Assembly (NCBI RefSeq): GCF_900103325.1
Contig: NZ_FMXM01000016.1
Location: 62,001-126,000 of the forward strand
Direction of reading: 5' to 3'
DNA: 64,000 nt
Source: Mesorhizobium qingshengii
GTDB lineage: Bacteria > Pseudomonadota > Alphaproteobacteria > Rhizobiales > Rhizobiaceae
Shown: piece by piece, positions 54,791 through 63,005 of the stretch
Layout: the number at the start of each line of letters is the position of its first letter
How positions within the stretch are numbered: the stretch's first letter is position 1
Position numbers and translations under genes: made by a program
The notes under the pieces: model-generated
The model's input: the letters and a program-made list of their open reading frames with translations, nothing else
What the model was told of the DNA's origin: nothing
The model's database searches: none

Positions 54791-56080
54791 ATGACTGATT
54801 TTTACAACCTCGTCCCATCGGCACCGGAAGGTCGCTTCGACGGCATCGAACGCCCCTACTCGCCGGAGGATGTGAAGCGGCTGCGCGGTTCGGTGCAGAT
54901 CCGCCAGAGCCTCGCCGAAATGGGCGCCAACCGGCTGTGGAAGCTCATCCACGAGGAGGACTTCGTCAACGCGCTCGGCGCCATGTCCGGCAACCAGGCG
55001 ATGCAGCAGGTGCGGGCCGGACTGAAGGCGATCTACCTGTCGGGCTGGCAGGTTGCGGCCGACGCCAACACCGCCTCGGCGATGTATCCGGACCAGTCGC
55101 TCTATCCGGCCAATGCGGCGCCGGAACTGGTCAAGCGCATCAACCGCACGCTGCAGCGCGCCGACCAGATCGAAACCTCCGAAGGCAACGGGCTTTCGGT
55201 CGACACCTGGTTCGCGCCGATCGTCGCCGATGCGGAAGCCGGCTTCGGCGGGCCGCTCAACGCCTTCGAGATCATGAAGGCATTCATCGAGGCGGGCGCT
55301 GCCGGCGTTCACTACGAGGATCAGCTGGCATCGGAAAAAAAGTGCGGCCATCTCGGCGGCAAGGTGCTGATCCCGACGGCGGCGCATATCCGCAACCTCA
55401 ACGCCGCGCGCCTGGCAGCGGACGTGATGGGCACGCCGACCCTGGTCGTCGCCCGCACCGACGCGGAAGCCGCCAAGCTGCTGACCTCCGACATCGACGA
55501 ACGCGACCAGCCTTTCGTCGACTACGGCGCCGGGCGCACCGTGGAAGGCTTCTATCATGTCAGGAACGGCATCGAGCCCTGCATCGCCCGCGCCATCGCC
55601 TATGCGCCTCACGCGGACCTGATCTGGTGCGAGACCTCGAAGCCGGACCTGGCGCAGGCCAAGAAATTCGCCGAGGGCGTGCGCAAGCATCACCCGGACA
55701 AGCTGCTTGCCTACAATTGCTCGCCATCGTTCAACTGGAAGAAGAATCTCGACGATGCGACGATCGCCAAGTTCCAGAAGGAGCTCGGCAGCATGGGATA
55801 CAAGTTCCAGTTCATCACGCTCGCCGGCTTTCACCAGCTCAACTACGGCATGTTCGAACTCGCCCGTGGCTACAAGGCGCGGCAGATGGCGGCCTATTCC
55901 GAGTTGCAGGAGGCGGAATTCGCGGCCGAAGCCAACGGCTACACCGCGACCAAGCACCAGCGCGAGGTCGGCACCGGCTATTTCGACGCCGTCTCGATGG
56001 CGATCACCGGCGGCCAGTCGTCGACCACCGCCATGCATGAATCGACCGAGCACGCGCAATTCAAGCCGGCCGCCGAATAA
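54791..56080 (+). CDS. aceA: Isocitrate lyase
   Basis: A 429-residue ICL with the signature KKCGHLGGK at 183-191 (catalytic C185), preceded by ADAEAGFGGPLNAFEIMKAF and followed by WCETSKPD and NCSPSFNWKKNLDD. It splits isocitrate to glyoxylate and succinate, permitting growth on acetate, fatty acids or PHB products. The ribosome site is GGAG at 54781. Malate synthase is not in the window, as is usual in rhizobia where glcB lies elsewhere. The ScfR-type regulator opposite is its likely controller. Confidence 0.97.
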   Translation: MTDFYNLVPSAPEGRFDGIERPYSPEDVKRLRGSVQIRQSLAEMGANRLWKLIHEEDFVNALGAMSGNQAMQQVRAGLKAIYLSGWQVAADANTASAMYPDQSLYPANAAPELVKRINRTLQRADQIETSEGNGLSVDTWFAPIVADAEAGFGGPLNAFEIMKAFIEAGAAGVHYEDQLASEKKCGHLGGKVLIPTAAHIRNLNAARLAADVMGTPTLVVARTDAEAAKLLTSDIDERDQPFVDYGAGRTVEGFYHVRNGIEPCIARAIAYAPHADLIWCETSKPDLAQAKKFAEGVRKHHPDKLLAYNCSPSFNWKKNLDDATIAKFQKELGSMGYKFQFITLAGFHQLNYGMFELARGYKARQMAAYSELQEAEFAAEANGYTATKHQREVGTGYFDAVSMAITGGQSSTTAMHESTEHAQFKPAAE

Positions 56081-56134
56081 CGAAAGAGAACACCGAGGAA
56101 ACGCCCAGCAGGGCTGAGATACAGGAGAAGACCA

Positions 56135-56377
56135 ATGGCATCGATAAGCCGCGTCAAGGAACGCGCCGAAGAGCAGTCCACCACGATGAGCGTCGACCAG
56201 CAAGCGACTATCCGCATGCTGGCCAACGATCTGCACCGCCTCAACCAGTCCGTGATGAAGGCGGTCGAGGCAGGCGTCTCGGTCGAGCTCGTGCGCTCGG
56301 CCAGGCATCACGGCGGTGACGGCAACTGGGGTGATCTGCTGATCCCGGTGATCGTCACGCAGCAGAGCCACGGCTGA
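56135..56377 (+). CDS. Small conserved protein co-transcribed with aceA
   Basis: An 80-residue soluble protein: MASISRVKERAEEQSTTMSV, DLHRLNQSVMKAVEAGVSVE and GGDGNWGDLLIPVIV. It is preceded by AGGAG and lies 54 bp after aceA and just before a strong terminator, so it is the second gene of the aceA transcript. Small proteins of this kind follow aceA in other rhizobia as I recall. Function unknown. Confidence 0.7.
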   Translation: MASISRVKERAEEQSTTMSVDQQATIRMLANDLHRLNQSVMKAVEAGVSVELVRSARHHGGDGNWGDLLIPVIVTQQSHG

Positions 56378-56399
56378 TCGAAATCCGCTCAACCCGCCC

Positions 56400-56438
56400 T
56401 TCACCTGCGCAGTCTCTGCGCAGGTGAATTTGCTTTTT
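56400..56438 (+). terminator. Rho-independent terminator of the aceA transcript
   Basis: TTCACCTGCGCA-GTCTC-TGCGCAGGTGAA, a perfect 12-bp stem, followed by TTTGCTTTTT. It is the strongest intrinsic terminator in the window. Confidence 0.9.
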
Positions 56439-56618
56439 ACGAAACGCACCGTGTGGACAGCTCAGTACAGTAGCGTTGCTTGAATTAACTGCCGCAGGAG
56501 ACGGTTCCGAGCTCTTTTATTTCACCTTGACATGGGCCGCGATCTCACGCCAATTGCGCTCCAGATTTCAACTCTGCATTGAAATGGGGGCGAGCTTCTT
56601 GGTTGACTTGGGTGCCCA

Positions 56619-57062
56619 GTGAATCGTGAGGATGAGACTCCAAAACGCCTGAATTTGGTGACCCGCGACCCGAGGACCGAGACGATCCGTGATCGGTCGC
56701 AGGTGCTTGTCGTCGGGAGATCGCCAATCAATCGGGTGGTGATCTCGAAGATCGTCGAACGATCCGGGCTCAAGCCAATCTCGGAATCTCCCGACACGGC
56801 GGCAAAGGTCCTGCGGTCCGTTATTCCGGGCGCCGTTGTCCTTGATGGCGGCGCCGACAACAAGGACTGCGACAACCTGATGTCCGGCATCGATGCGTTG
56901 CGGCGGGCCTCGGGCAAATCGCTTCCACCGGTGATCCTGCTTTCAACCAAAAATGGCACGCCGGAGAGCCTGGGGCTGTCGAGTGTCATCGACGCGGTGG
57001 TCGCCAAGCCGATTACACCCGAACGGTTGCAGCCGGTGATCGATCGCCTGATCAGCCGGTAG
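56619..57062 (+). CDS. Orphan CheY-like protein with a degenerate receiver domain
   Basis: A 147-residue protein with a GTG start. Residues about 28-145 show receiver-domain order: VLVVGRSPINRVVISKIVER, VVLDGG with candidate phosphoacceptor D76, ILLST and AKPITPERLQPVID with K130-P131. The acidic pair that binds magnesium at the end of strand 1 is replaced by V-G-R (32-34), so normal phosphorylation is doubtful. It has no output domain and no adjacent kinase. A phosphorylation-independent adaptor is possible. Confidence 0.65.
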   Translation: MNREDETPKRLNLVTRDPRTETIRDRSQVLVVGRSPINRVVISKIVERSGLKPISESPDTAAKVLRSVIPGAVVLDGGADNKDCDNLMSGIDALRRASGKSLPPVILLSTKNGTPESLGLSSVIDAVVAKPITPERLQPVIDRLISR

Positions 57063-57064
57063 AG

Positions 57065-57107
57065 TAATTCCAGGAAAAGTGCGTCGCGGTTCTCCGTCCG
57101 GAATTGC
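57065..57107. repeat. Mesorhizobium-type short palindromic repeat, copy 2
   Basis: The reverse-orientation copy of the element at 43126-43166. Read on the minus strand: GCAATTCCGGACGGA..GCACTTTTCCTGGAATTA. It lies directly after the receiver-protein stop, a terminator-like position. Confidence 0.75.
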
Positions 57108-57133
57108 GCAAAACAAATAGCTGAGGCCCACGA

Positions 57134-57841
57134 TCAGCCCGGGTTCATGATGCTGTCGACCAGCCCGGGCAGTTGTCCGAGATCGGATATCAGGCGGAAC
57201 CTCGGCTCGGCAACCGGAGCCTCGACATGCTCCAGCACCCAGGTCAGTTCATGTGGCACATGGACACCCCAACCGCCGGCCTCGATGGCCGGCACGACGT
57301 CCGACTTCAGCGAATTGCCGACCATCATGCTTTTCGCGGGACCATCGCCGTGACGGCTGAAGAGGCGGGCATAAGTAGCTGCATTCTTGTCGCTGACGAT
57401 CTCGACCGCGTCGAACAGATCTCCCAGCCCGGACTGCGCCAACTTGCGCTCCTGGTCGAAGAGGTCGCCCTTGGTGATCAGCACGAGGCGGAATGCGCCG
57501 GCGAGTTTCTCCACCGTCTCGCGCGCATGCGGCAAGGGTTCGATGGGATGGCTCAGCATCTCGCGGCCGGCATCGAGAATTCCTGATATGACCGAGGCCG
57601 GCACGCGGCCTTGCGTGACCTCGATCGCCGTTTCGATCATCGACAGTGTGAACCCCTTGATGCCGAAGCCATAGACGGCAAGGTTGCGCCTTTCGGCCTC
57701 CAGCAATCGCGCTGAGATATGCTTCTCCTCGCCGTGGTCGGCAAGCATGGCGGCAAAGCGCTTCTCCGTCATGCGGAAGAACTGTTCGTTCTGCCAGAGC
57801 GTGTCGTCGGCATCGAAGCCTATGGTGGTCAGAGATTGCAT
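57134..57841 (-). CDS. HAD-superfamily hydrolase
   Basis: A start at 57841 (MQSLTTIGFDADDTLWQNEQ) gives 235 residues. HAD motifs: I, FDADDTLW (nucleophile D10 and D12); II, LITKGD; III, the lysine in QERKLAQSGLGDLFD; IV, MVGNSLKSDVVPAIEAG. The cap is helical (C1 type). Such proteins are phosphatases of sugar phosphates or nucleotides. It is divergent from the nicotianamine-synthase-like gene across 87 bp. Substrate unknown. Confidence 0.88.
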   Translation of the reverse strand: MQSLTTIGFDADDTLWQNEQFFRMTEKRFAAMLADHGEEKHISARLLEAERRNLAVYGFGIKGFTLSMIETAIEVTQGRVPASVISGILDAGREMLSHPIEPLPHARETVEKLAGAFRLVLITKGDLFDQERKLAQSGLGDLFDAVEIVSDKNAATYARLFSRHGDGPAKSMMVGNSLKSDVVPAIEAGGWGVHVPHELTWVLEHVEAPVAEPRFRLISDLGQLPGLVDSIMNPG

Positions 57842-57928
57842 GACCGAGACCATCCTCCTGCAATGAAGGTGTCATGTAGACGTTGTTTCCAAGCACTGCT
57901 AGCTAGATGACGAAGCGCGTGGGGGGAC

Positions 57929-58750
57929 ATGCAAAAAACGAGTTCTTGGAGGGAAGACCTGGAGCGGCTCTTGCAGGGCTCGCGAGACCGCGCGCCGACC
58001 GAAGTGATCAACAGCATCCGCGACCTCGGCATTGCCATGGGGCATGATACAGGCGAGGCGCTGCTAGACACCCATCCGGAATTCTTCGCCTACCAAGCGG
58101 CCCTGACGCGGGTTTTCGCACAGATGGTGCATGCACAAGACGTCGCCGAGATCAGGCAGATGCTGGATCAGGATATTAAGGGGCCGACGTCGTTCGGACA
58201 GATCGCGGCAGGCAAAACCGATATTGGCGTGCTTTCGTCGAAAGATGCCTACAAGCGCCTCGATGAGGTTTTCGACCATGTCGATTTCAACGACTGCCGC
58301 CGTGCCGTCATGGTCGGCTGCGGCGGACGGCCATTCACCATGTTCCGTATTCATGACCAGACGACCGTTCCCGAAATTGTTGGCCTCGACATTGTCCCCG
58401 AAGCCGTGGAGACCGCCAACAGGCTCGCCGCGAAGCTTGGCTACAGTCGGCTGCGCGCCGAACTCCGCGACGGCTGCGACTACGATTACAGCGGAGCCCA
58501 GGTCGTCTATGTCGCCAGCATGGTGTCGCCAAAGGCGGCAGTGGTATCGCGCATCGCCGACACCGCGCCCGATGACGTGCAGATCGTCCTGTGGGAGCCC
58601 TATTCGCTCGGCCGGCTTTGGGCGGAAAGCGCCGAGCGCACGCTCGACCCCCGCCTCGAAATCACAGGCCGCACAAGCATCTCGCGCAACATGACCCGAG
58701 ACGTGTTTGTCAGACGGCGGCCAGCGGCCATGCACGGACATTCGAGATAA
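57929..58750 (+). CDS. SAM-dependent protein resembling nicotianamine synthase
   Basis: A 273-residue protein. Residues 1-120 are helical, without a recognised motif. A Rossmann-type domain follows: AVMVGCGGRPFTMFRIHDQT (glycine loop with P and T, like the GSGPLPLT loop of nicotianamine synthases), then EIVGLDIVPEAVETANRLAA and VVYVASMVSPKAAVVSRIAD, and a C-terminal TRDVFVRRR strand. In nicotianamine synthases these bind SAM, and an aminobutyrate group is transferred. Two bases separate it from an ATP-grasp gene. An ordinary methyltransferase is the alternative. Confidence 0.5.
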   Translation: MQKTSSWREDLERLLQGSRDRAPTEVINSIRDLGIAMGHDTGEALLDTHPEFFAYQAALTRVFAQMVHAQDVAEIRQMLDQDIKGPTSFGQIAAGKTDIGVLSSKDAYKRLDEVFDHVDFNDCRRAVMVGCGGRPFTMFRIHDQTTVPEIVGLDIVPEAVETANRLAAKLGYSRLRAELRDGCDYDYSGAQVVYVASMVSPKAAVVSRIADTAPDDVQIVLWEPYSLGRLWAESAERTLDPRLEITGRTSISRNMTRDVFVRRRPAAMHGHSR

Positions 58751-58752
58751 GC

Positions 58753-59715
58753 ATGCCGTCATTGCGAGCGAGAGACCGAGCGATACTGAGCCTGGCGAGA
58801 GCATGGTGCTTTCTGCGCCATCCTGCAATCTGCATGCGTACCTTCAATCACAGCAGCATGGTGCCCGACCCGGCCAGACCGGCATCCTATGTCGACAAAT
58901 TCCTGTGGCGCAAGATTTTCGACCACAACCCTTTCTTCGCCACAGCGTGCGACAAGCTCGCCTCCAAGGCGTATGCCTTGTCCGCGTGCCCCGAGCTGGT
59001 CAGCGCCAAGGTCCTGTGGTCCGGGCTTGATGCGAGAGAGATACCGGCTGAGCTGCTTGCCGGCAATGTTGTGGTCAAGGCCAATCATGGCTGCCGCTGG
59101 AACATGATGATCCGCAACGGTGCGGTGGACAAAGCCAGACTGCTGCGGAGAACATCGCGCTGGATGCGCAGCCGCTACGGCCGGAAGTTCGGAGAATGGG
59201 GTTACAAGGGCGCCGTGCGACGAATTTTGGTGGAGGAGATGCTGCTTGAGGAGGGGCAGCCTATCCGCCTCGAATACAAGTTCCATGTCTCAAACGGGAC
59301 AACGGCCTATGTCTATGCCGCGCGCCGGGATGAGGATGGCAACGAACAGAAGTGCCACTTCGACCGCGATGGCACCTATGCTCCGCCGCCCGCTGGAAGC
59401 GGCAAACAATGGGTGCGGATCGACCTGCCGGCCTCATTCCTGCACATGCGCAAGATCGCCGAAACGCTGACGGCGCCATTCGACCATATGCGCTGTGATT
59501 TCTACGAGAAGGACGGCGAGATCTTCTTTTCCGAGTTCTCCGTCTATCCACTGTCCGGGAAAGGCATCATCAATACCAGGCTCCGGGACCTATGCGGCGA
59601 GACCTGGGATCTGCGTCGGTCCTGGTTTCTCAGCACGCCGCAACGCGGGTGGCGCAGGCTCTATGCCGCAGCCTTGCACCGGTGGCTGGATACCCTGTCG
59701 GGGAAGCCCATATGA
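58753..59715 (+). CDS. TupA-like ATP-grasp protein
   Basis: A 320-residue protein with the ATPgrasp_TupA pattern: YVDKFLWRKIFDHNPFFATA, CDKLASKAYALSACPELVSA, a VLWSG turn, GNVVVKANHGCRWNMMIRNG with the nucleotide-binding lysine, and later LEYKFHVSN, RCDFYEKDGEIFFSEFSVYP with metal-binding acids. TupA-like proteins are linked to peptide or sugar-peptide bond formation in surface polymers. It starts 2 bp after the SAM-protein stop, so the two act together. Substrates unknown. Confidence 0.72.
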   Translation: MPSLRARDRAILSLARAWCFLRHPAICMRTFNHSSMVPDPARPASYVDKFLWRKIFDHNPFFATACDKLASKAYALSACPELVSAKVLWSGLDAREIPAELLAGNVVVKANHGCRWNMMIRNGAVDKARLLRRTSRWMRSRYGRKFGEWGYKGAVRRILVEEMLLEEGQPIRLEYKFHVSNGTTAYVYAARRDEDGNEQKCHFDRDGTYAPPPAGSGKQWVRIDLPASFLHMRKIAETLTAPFDHMRCDFYEKDGEIFFSEFSVYPLSGKGIINTRLRDLCGETWDLRRSWFLSTPQRGWRRLYAAALHRWLDTLSGKPI

Positions 59716-59823
59716 CTCATACAATCGCTATCGACCGCTTCTGACGGTTCTGTCGTGGCGCTTCCCCTTCCCTTCCATCACCCGGCACGGCTATACTCCG
59801 AAATCCGCAACCCAATCTGGTGA

Positions 59824-61260
59824 ATGATGCCGCCTGCAAAAAAGGAAGTCCGTCCGTCGAGCCGCGGAGGACGCGCCCGTACGCCTGCCTTCGTGAAAAA
59901 CCACCGCGGCGTCAAGAACTGGAAGGAAGTCAGCGCCTGGCTGGAATGGCGCGGCATTGAGGATATCGAATGCATCACACCTGATCAGGCCGGCGTCGCG
60001 CGCGGCAAGATGATGCCGTCGAAGAAATTCACCTCCAACACGTCGCTGGCATTGCCGTCGGCCGTCTTCATGACGACGATTTCCGGCGGCTATCCCGAGG
60101 ATGGCAACGGCTTTCACTATCCCGAGGACGACGGCGACCTCAAGCTGATGCCCGATCTGTCGACACTGACGGTTGTGCCTTGGGAAGAGGACCCGACGGC
60201 CGCGGTCATCTGCGACCTCGTCCACCAGGATGGCCGCTCGGTCGAGTTCACGCCACGCAACGTCTTGAAGCGCGTGGTTGCCGCTTACGACAAGCGTGGC
60301 CTGAAGCCGGTGGTGGCGCCCGAGATCGAATTCTACCTGGTCCGCAAGAACCCGGATCCGGACTATCCCTTGACCCCGCCGGTCGGACGCTCGGGGCGCG
60401 CAATCGGCGGTGGTGCCGGCTATTCGATCGCCGGCGTCAACGAGTTCGATGAACTGATCGACGACATCTACCATTTCTCCGAAAGCCAGGGCCTCGAGAT
60501 CGACACGCTGATCCATGAAGAGGGCGCCGGTCAGCTCGAGATCAATCTGCGGCACGGCGACCCGATCGAACTGGCCGACCAGGTTTTCATGTTCAAGCGC
60601 ACCATTCGCGAGGCGGCGCTCAAGCACGAGATCTACGCCACGTTCATGGCCAAGCCGATCCAGGGGCAGCCGGGCTCCGCCATGCATATCCACCAGTCGA
60701 TCATCGACAAGAAGACCGGAAGGAACATCTTTTCGGCGGAGGACGGGTCGGAAACCGAGGACTTTTTCCATTTTATCGGCGGCATGCAGAAGCATGTGCC
60801 GAACGCGCTGGTGATGTTCGCACCCTATGTCAATTCCTACCGCCGGCTGACGCAAGCGGCGTCGGCTCCGGTCAACAACAAATGGGGCTATGACAACCGC
60901 ACCACTGCGTTTCGTGTGCCACGCTCGGATCCGGCGGCACGGCGCGTCGAAAACCGCATCCCCTCCTCCGATGCCAATCCCTATCTGGCGCTGGCGGCAT
61001 CGCTGGCCTGCGGGCTGATCGGCATCACCAACAAGATCAAGGCCGAGCCTCCCGTCCTGACCACAGCCAATGCCGACGAGATCGACCTGCCGCGCGGCCT
61101 GCTCGAAGCCGTCGACCTGTTCGAGGGCGATACGGAACTCCGCGCGCATCTGGGCAAGTCCTTCGCCGCGACCTATGCGGCGATCAAGCGGGCGGAATTC
61201 GAGACGTTCATGGAAGTGATCAGCCCGTGGGAGAGGGAATATCTGCTGCTGAATGTGTGA
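59824..61260 (+). CDS. puuA: Glutamine-synthetase-like gamma-glutamylputrescine synthetase
   Basis: A 478-residue GS-fold ligase. It has the beta-grasp N-domain (RGIEDIECITPDQAGVARGK) and the catalytic blocks EIEFYLV, HEEGAGQLEINLRHGDP, AMHIHQS and NNKWGYDNRTTAFRVPRSDP, RRVENRIPSSDANPYLALAA. The adenylylation Tyr region of GlnA is absent and the length fits PuuA (about 472). It is followed by a PuuB-like oxidase, and a putrescine importer lies 8 kb to the left. Other gamma-glutamyl amines are possible substrates. Confidence 0.82.
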   Translation: MMPPAKKEVRPSSRGGRARTPAFVKNHRGVKNWKEVSAWLEWRGIEDIECITPDQAGVARGKMMPSKKFTSNTSLALPSAVFMTTISGGYPEDGNGFHYPEDDGDLKLMPDLSTLTVVPWEEDPTAAVICDLVHQDGRSVEFTPRNVLKRVVAAYDKRGLKPVVAPEIEFYLVRKNPDPDYPLTPPVGRSGRAIGGGAGYSIAGVNEFDELIDDIYHFSESQGLEIDTLIHEEGAGQLEINLRHGDPIELADQVFMFKRTIREAALKHEIYATFMAKPIQGQPGSAMHIHQSIIDKKTGRNIFSAEDGSETEDFFHFIGGMQKHVPNALVMFAPYVNSYRRLTQAASAPVNNKWGYDNRTTAFRVPRSDPAARRVENRIPSSDANPYLALAASLACGLIGITNKIKAEPPVLTTANADEIDLPRGLLEAVDLFEGDTELRAHLGKSFAATYAAIKRAEFETFMEVISPWEREYLLLNV

Positions 61261-61268
61261 CGCCAGGA

Positions 61269-61345
61269 GCGAATAGCGAATAGCGAATAGCGAATAGCGA
61301 ATAGCGAATAGCGAATAGCGAATAGCGAATAGCGAATAGCGAATA
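61269..61345 (+). repeat. Heptanucleotide tandem repeat, 11 copies of GCGAATA
   Basis: Eleven uninterrupted copies of GCGAATA (77 bp) directly follow the puuA stop. About 60 bp further, 61408-61431 contains degenerate heptamers in inverted orientation (minus-strand TAGCGAG, TAGTGAG, TAGGGAA, TAGGGAA). Together they could form an imperfect cruciform or RNA stem between puuA and puuB. Copy number is probably variable between strains. Confidence 0.92.
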
Positions 61346-61467
61346 GAAATGATGAGGCAGGTGACCTCGCTCGGATCAACACTCCACTTTCAAATCTTCC
61401 CTATTCCCTATTCCCTACTCACTACTCGCTATGTACCCCCTTCCAAATCCCCGAGTCTTTGCCGATC

Positions 61468-62754
61468 ATGCCATACCAATCCCCCATCTCCCCCGGCCGT
61501 TCCTGGTACGAGGACACCGTCGGCCCACGGCCAGAATACCCGACGCTCGACGGCGATCTGACATGCGATGTCGTCATCATTGGCGGCGGCTTTACCGGCC
61601 TGTCGGCAGCCGCCCACCTTGCCAAGGCAGGCACCAATGTGGTGCTGATCGAGGCCCACCGCTTCGGTGATGGCGCATCGGGCCGCAATGGCGGCCAACT
61701 CGGCACCGGCCAGCGCGCCTGGGCCGAAGAACTGGAAACCGAGTACGGCTTCACCCGCGCCAAGGCGCTGTTCGATCTTGCCGAAGAGGCGAAGACGCAT
61801 CTCATCGAATTCGCCGCCGCCAACCAGATCGATATCGAATATATGCCCGGCCAGATGTCCGTGGCGCACAAGCCGCGTTATGTCGATGACTACAAGGCGC
61901 ATGCCGAGATCATGGCGAGCCGGTTTTCTTATCCACATATCTCGTTCATGGATGCGAAGGAGACGGCGGAGCGGCTAGGGTCGACGCATTATTTCGGCGG
62001 AACGCGCGACACTGGCACCGGCCACATACACCCGATGAAGCTGGTGATCGGCACGGCGCGGGTGGCGGCGCAAGCCGGCGCGCAACTGTTCGAAGGGACG
62101 CCATCGACCGGCATCATTTCCAGCGGCGGCAAGGTGAAGGTCTCGACGCCGAGAGGCACGGTGTCGGCGCAGAAATGCCTGATCGCGGTCAACGCCCATG
62201 GCGGCGCGCTCGAGCCGGTGAGTGCCGCGCACATCATGCCGATCGGTTCGTTCATCGGTGCGACAGTGCCGCTGGGAGCGGATTCGAAAGTGCTGCCAGG
62301 CGGCGAGGCCGTCGACGATTCCCGCTTCGTCGTGCGCTATTTTCGCAGATCGAAGGACGGGCGACTGCTGTTCGGCGGACGTGAAATCTATGGCGTCAAC
62401 GATCCAAAGGATATCCACATCCACATCCGCCGTCAGATCACGGAACTCTACCCGGCACTCAGGGATGTCGAGATCACGCATGGCTGGGGCGGCTACGTCG
62501 GCATCACGGTGCCGAGAAAGCCGTTCGTGCGCGAAGTGATGCCCAATGTCATCTCGGCCGGCGGCTATTCCGGCCACGGTGTCATGCTGTCGAACTTCTT
62601 CGGCAAGCTCTATGCCGAAACCGTTGCCGGCAACCGCGACCGGCTGAAACTGATCGAGGACCTGAAAATTCCGCCGTTCCCCGGCGGCCGTCGCTTCCGC
62701 GCGCCGCTGCTTTTCCTCGCTCTCAACTGGTTCGCGCTGCGGGATCGGATCTAG
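61468..62754 (+). CDS. puuB: FAD-dependent gamma-glutamylputrescine oxidase
   Basis: The ATG at 61468 gives 428 residues; a TTG three codons earlier is less likely. DAO-family fold: DVVIIGGGFTGLSAAAHLAK (FAD loop), GDGASGRNGGQLGTGQR typical of PuuB/OrdL proteins, then GGREIYGVNDP and a C-terminal ISAGGYSGHGVMLSN. The N-terminal YEDTVGPRPEYPTLDG is the PuuB substrate-entry segment. It oxidises gamma-glutamylputrescine to the aldehyde and H2O2. PuuC and PuuD are not in the window. Confidence 0.85.
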   Translation: MPYQSPISPGRSWYEDTVGPRPEYPTLDGDLTCDVVIIGGGFTGLSAAAHLAKAGTNVVLIEAHRFGDGASGRNGGQLGTGQRAWAEELETEYGFTRAKALFDLAEEAKTHLIEFAAANQIDIEYMPGQMSVAHKPRYVDDYKAHAEIMASRFSYPHISFMDAKETAERLGSTHYFGGTRDTGTGHIHPMKLVIGTARVAAQAGAQLFEGTPSTGIISSGGKVKVSTPRGTVSAQKCLIAVNAHGGALEPVSAAHIMPIGSFIGATVPLGADSKVLPGGEAVDDSRFVVRYFRRSKDGRLLFGGREIYGVNDPKDIHIHIRRQITELYPALRDVEITHGWGGYVGITVPRKPFVREVMPNVISAGGYSGHGVMLSNFFGKLYAETVAGNRDRLKLIEDLKIPPFPGGRRFRAPLLFLALNWFALRDRI

Positions 62755-63005
62755 CCGCTCCGGTCTGATGTAATATTGTAATATTTGTTGCCCGGCCGAC
62801 GCATTGCGCAATACTCGGCAAAGGGGCAGAATCCTTGGCATTGGCGCACTGATGCCACAATCGCGGGCGAAGGATGCCGGTTCTGGGCGATTGTTCGGGG
62901 ATTGCTGCGGGCCTGCCCGCGTTGATTTTGGGACCGATGCCGATCAGACGCCGGACTTCCGGCACCGATCGAAAGAACATCGGCCCGCTTATGGAGGTGG
63001 CAAGA

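Noticed and set aside
61269..61345. CRISPR array
   Set aside because: The repeat is a direct head-to-tail heptamer without spacers, and no cas genes are present anywhere in the window.
61173..61382. Leftward frame encoding repeated FAIRYSL units
   Set aside because: It is only the translation of the GCGAATA heptamer array and its flank, not a repeat protein.
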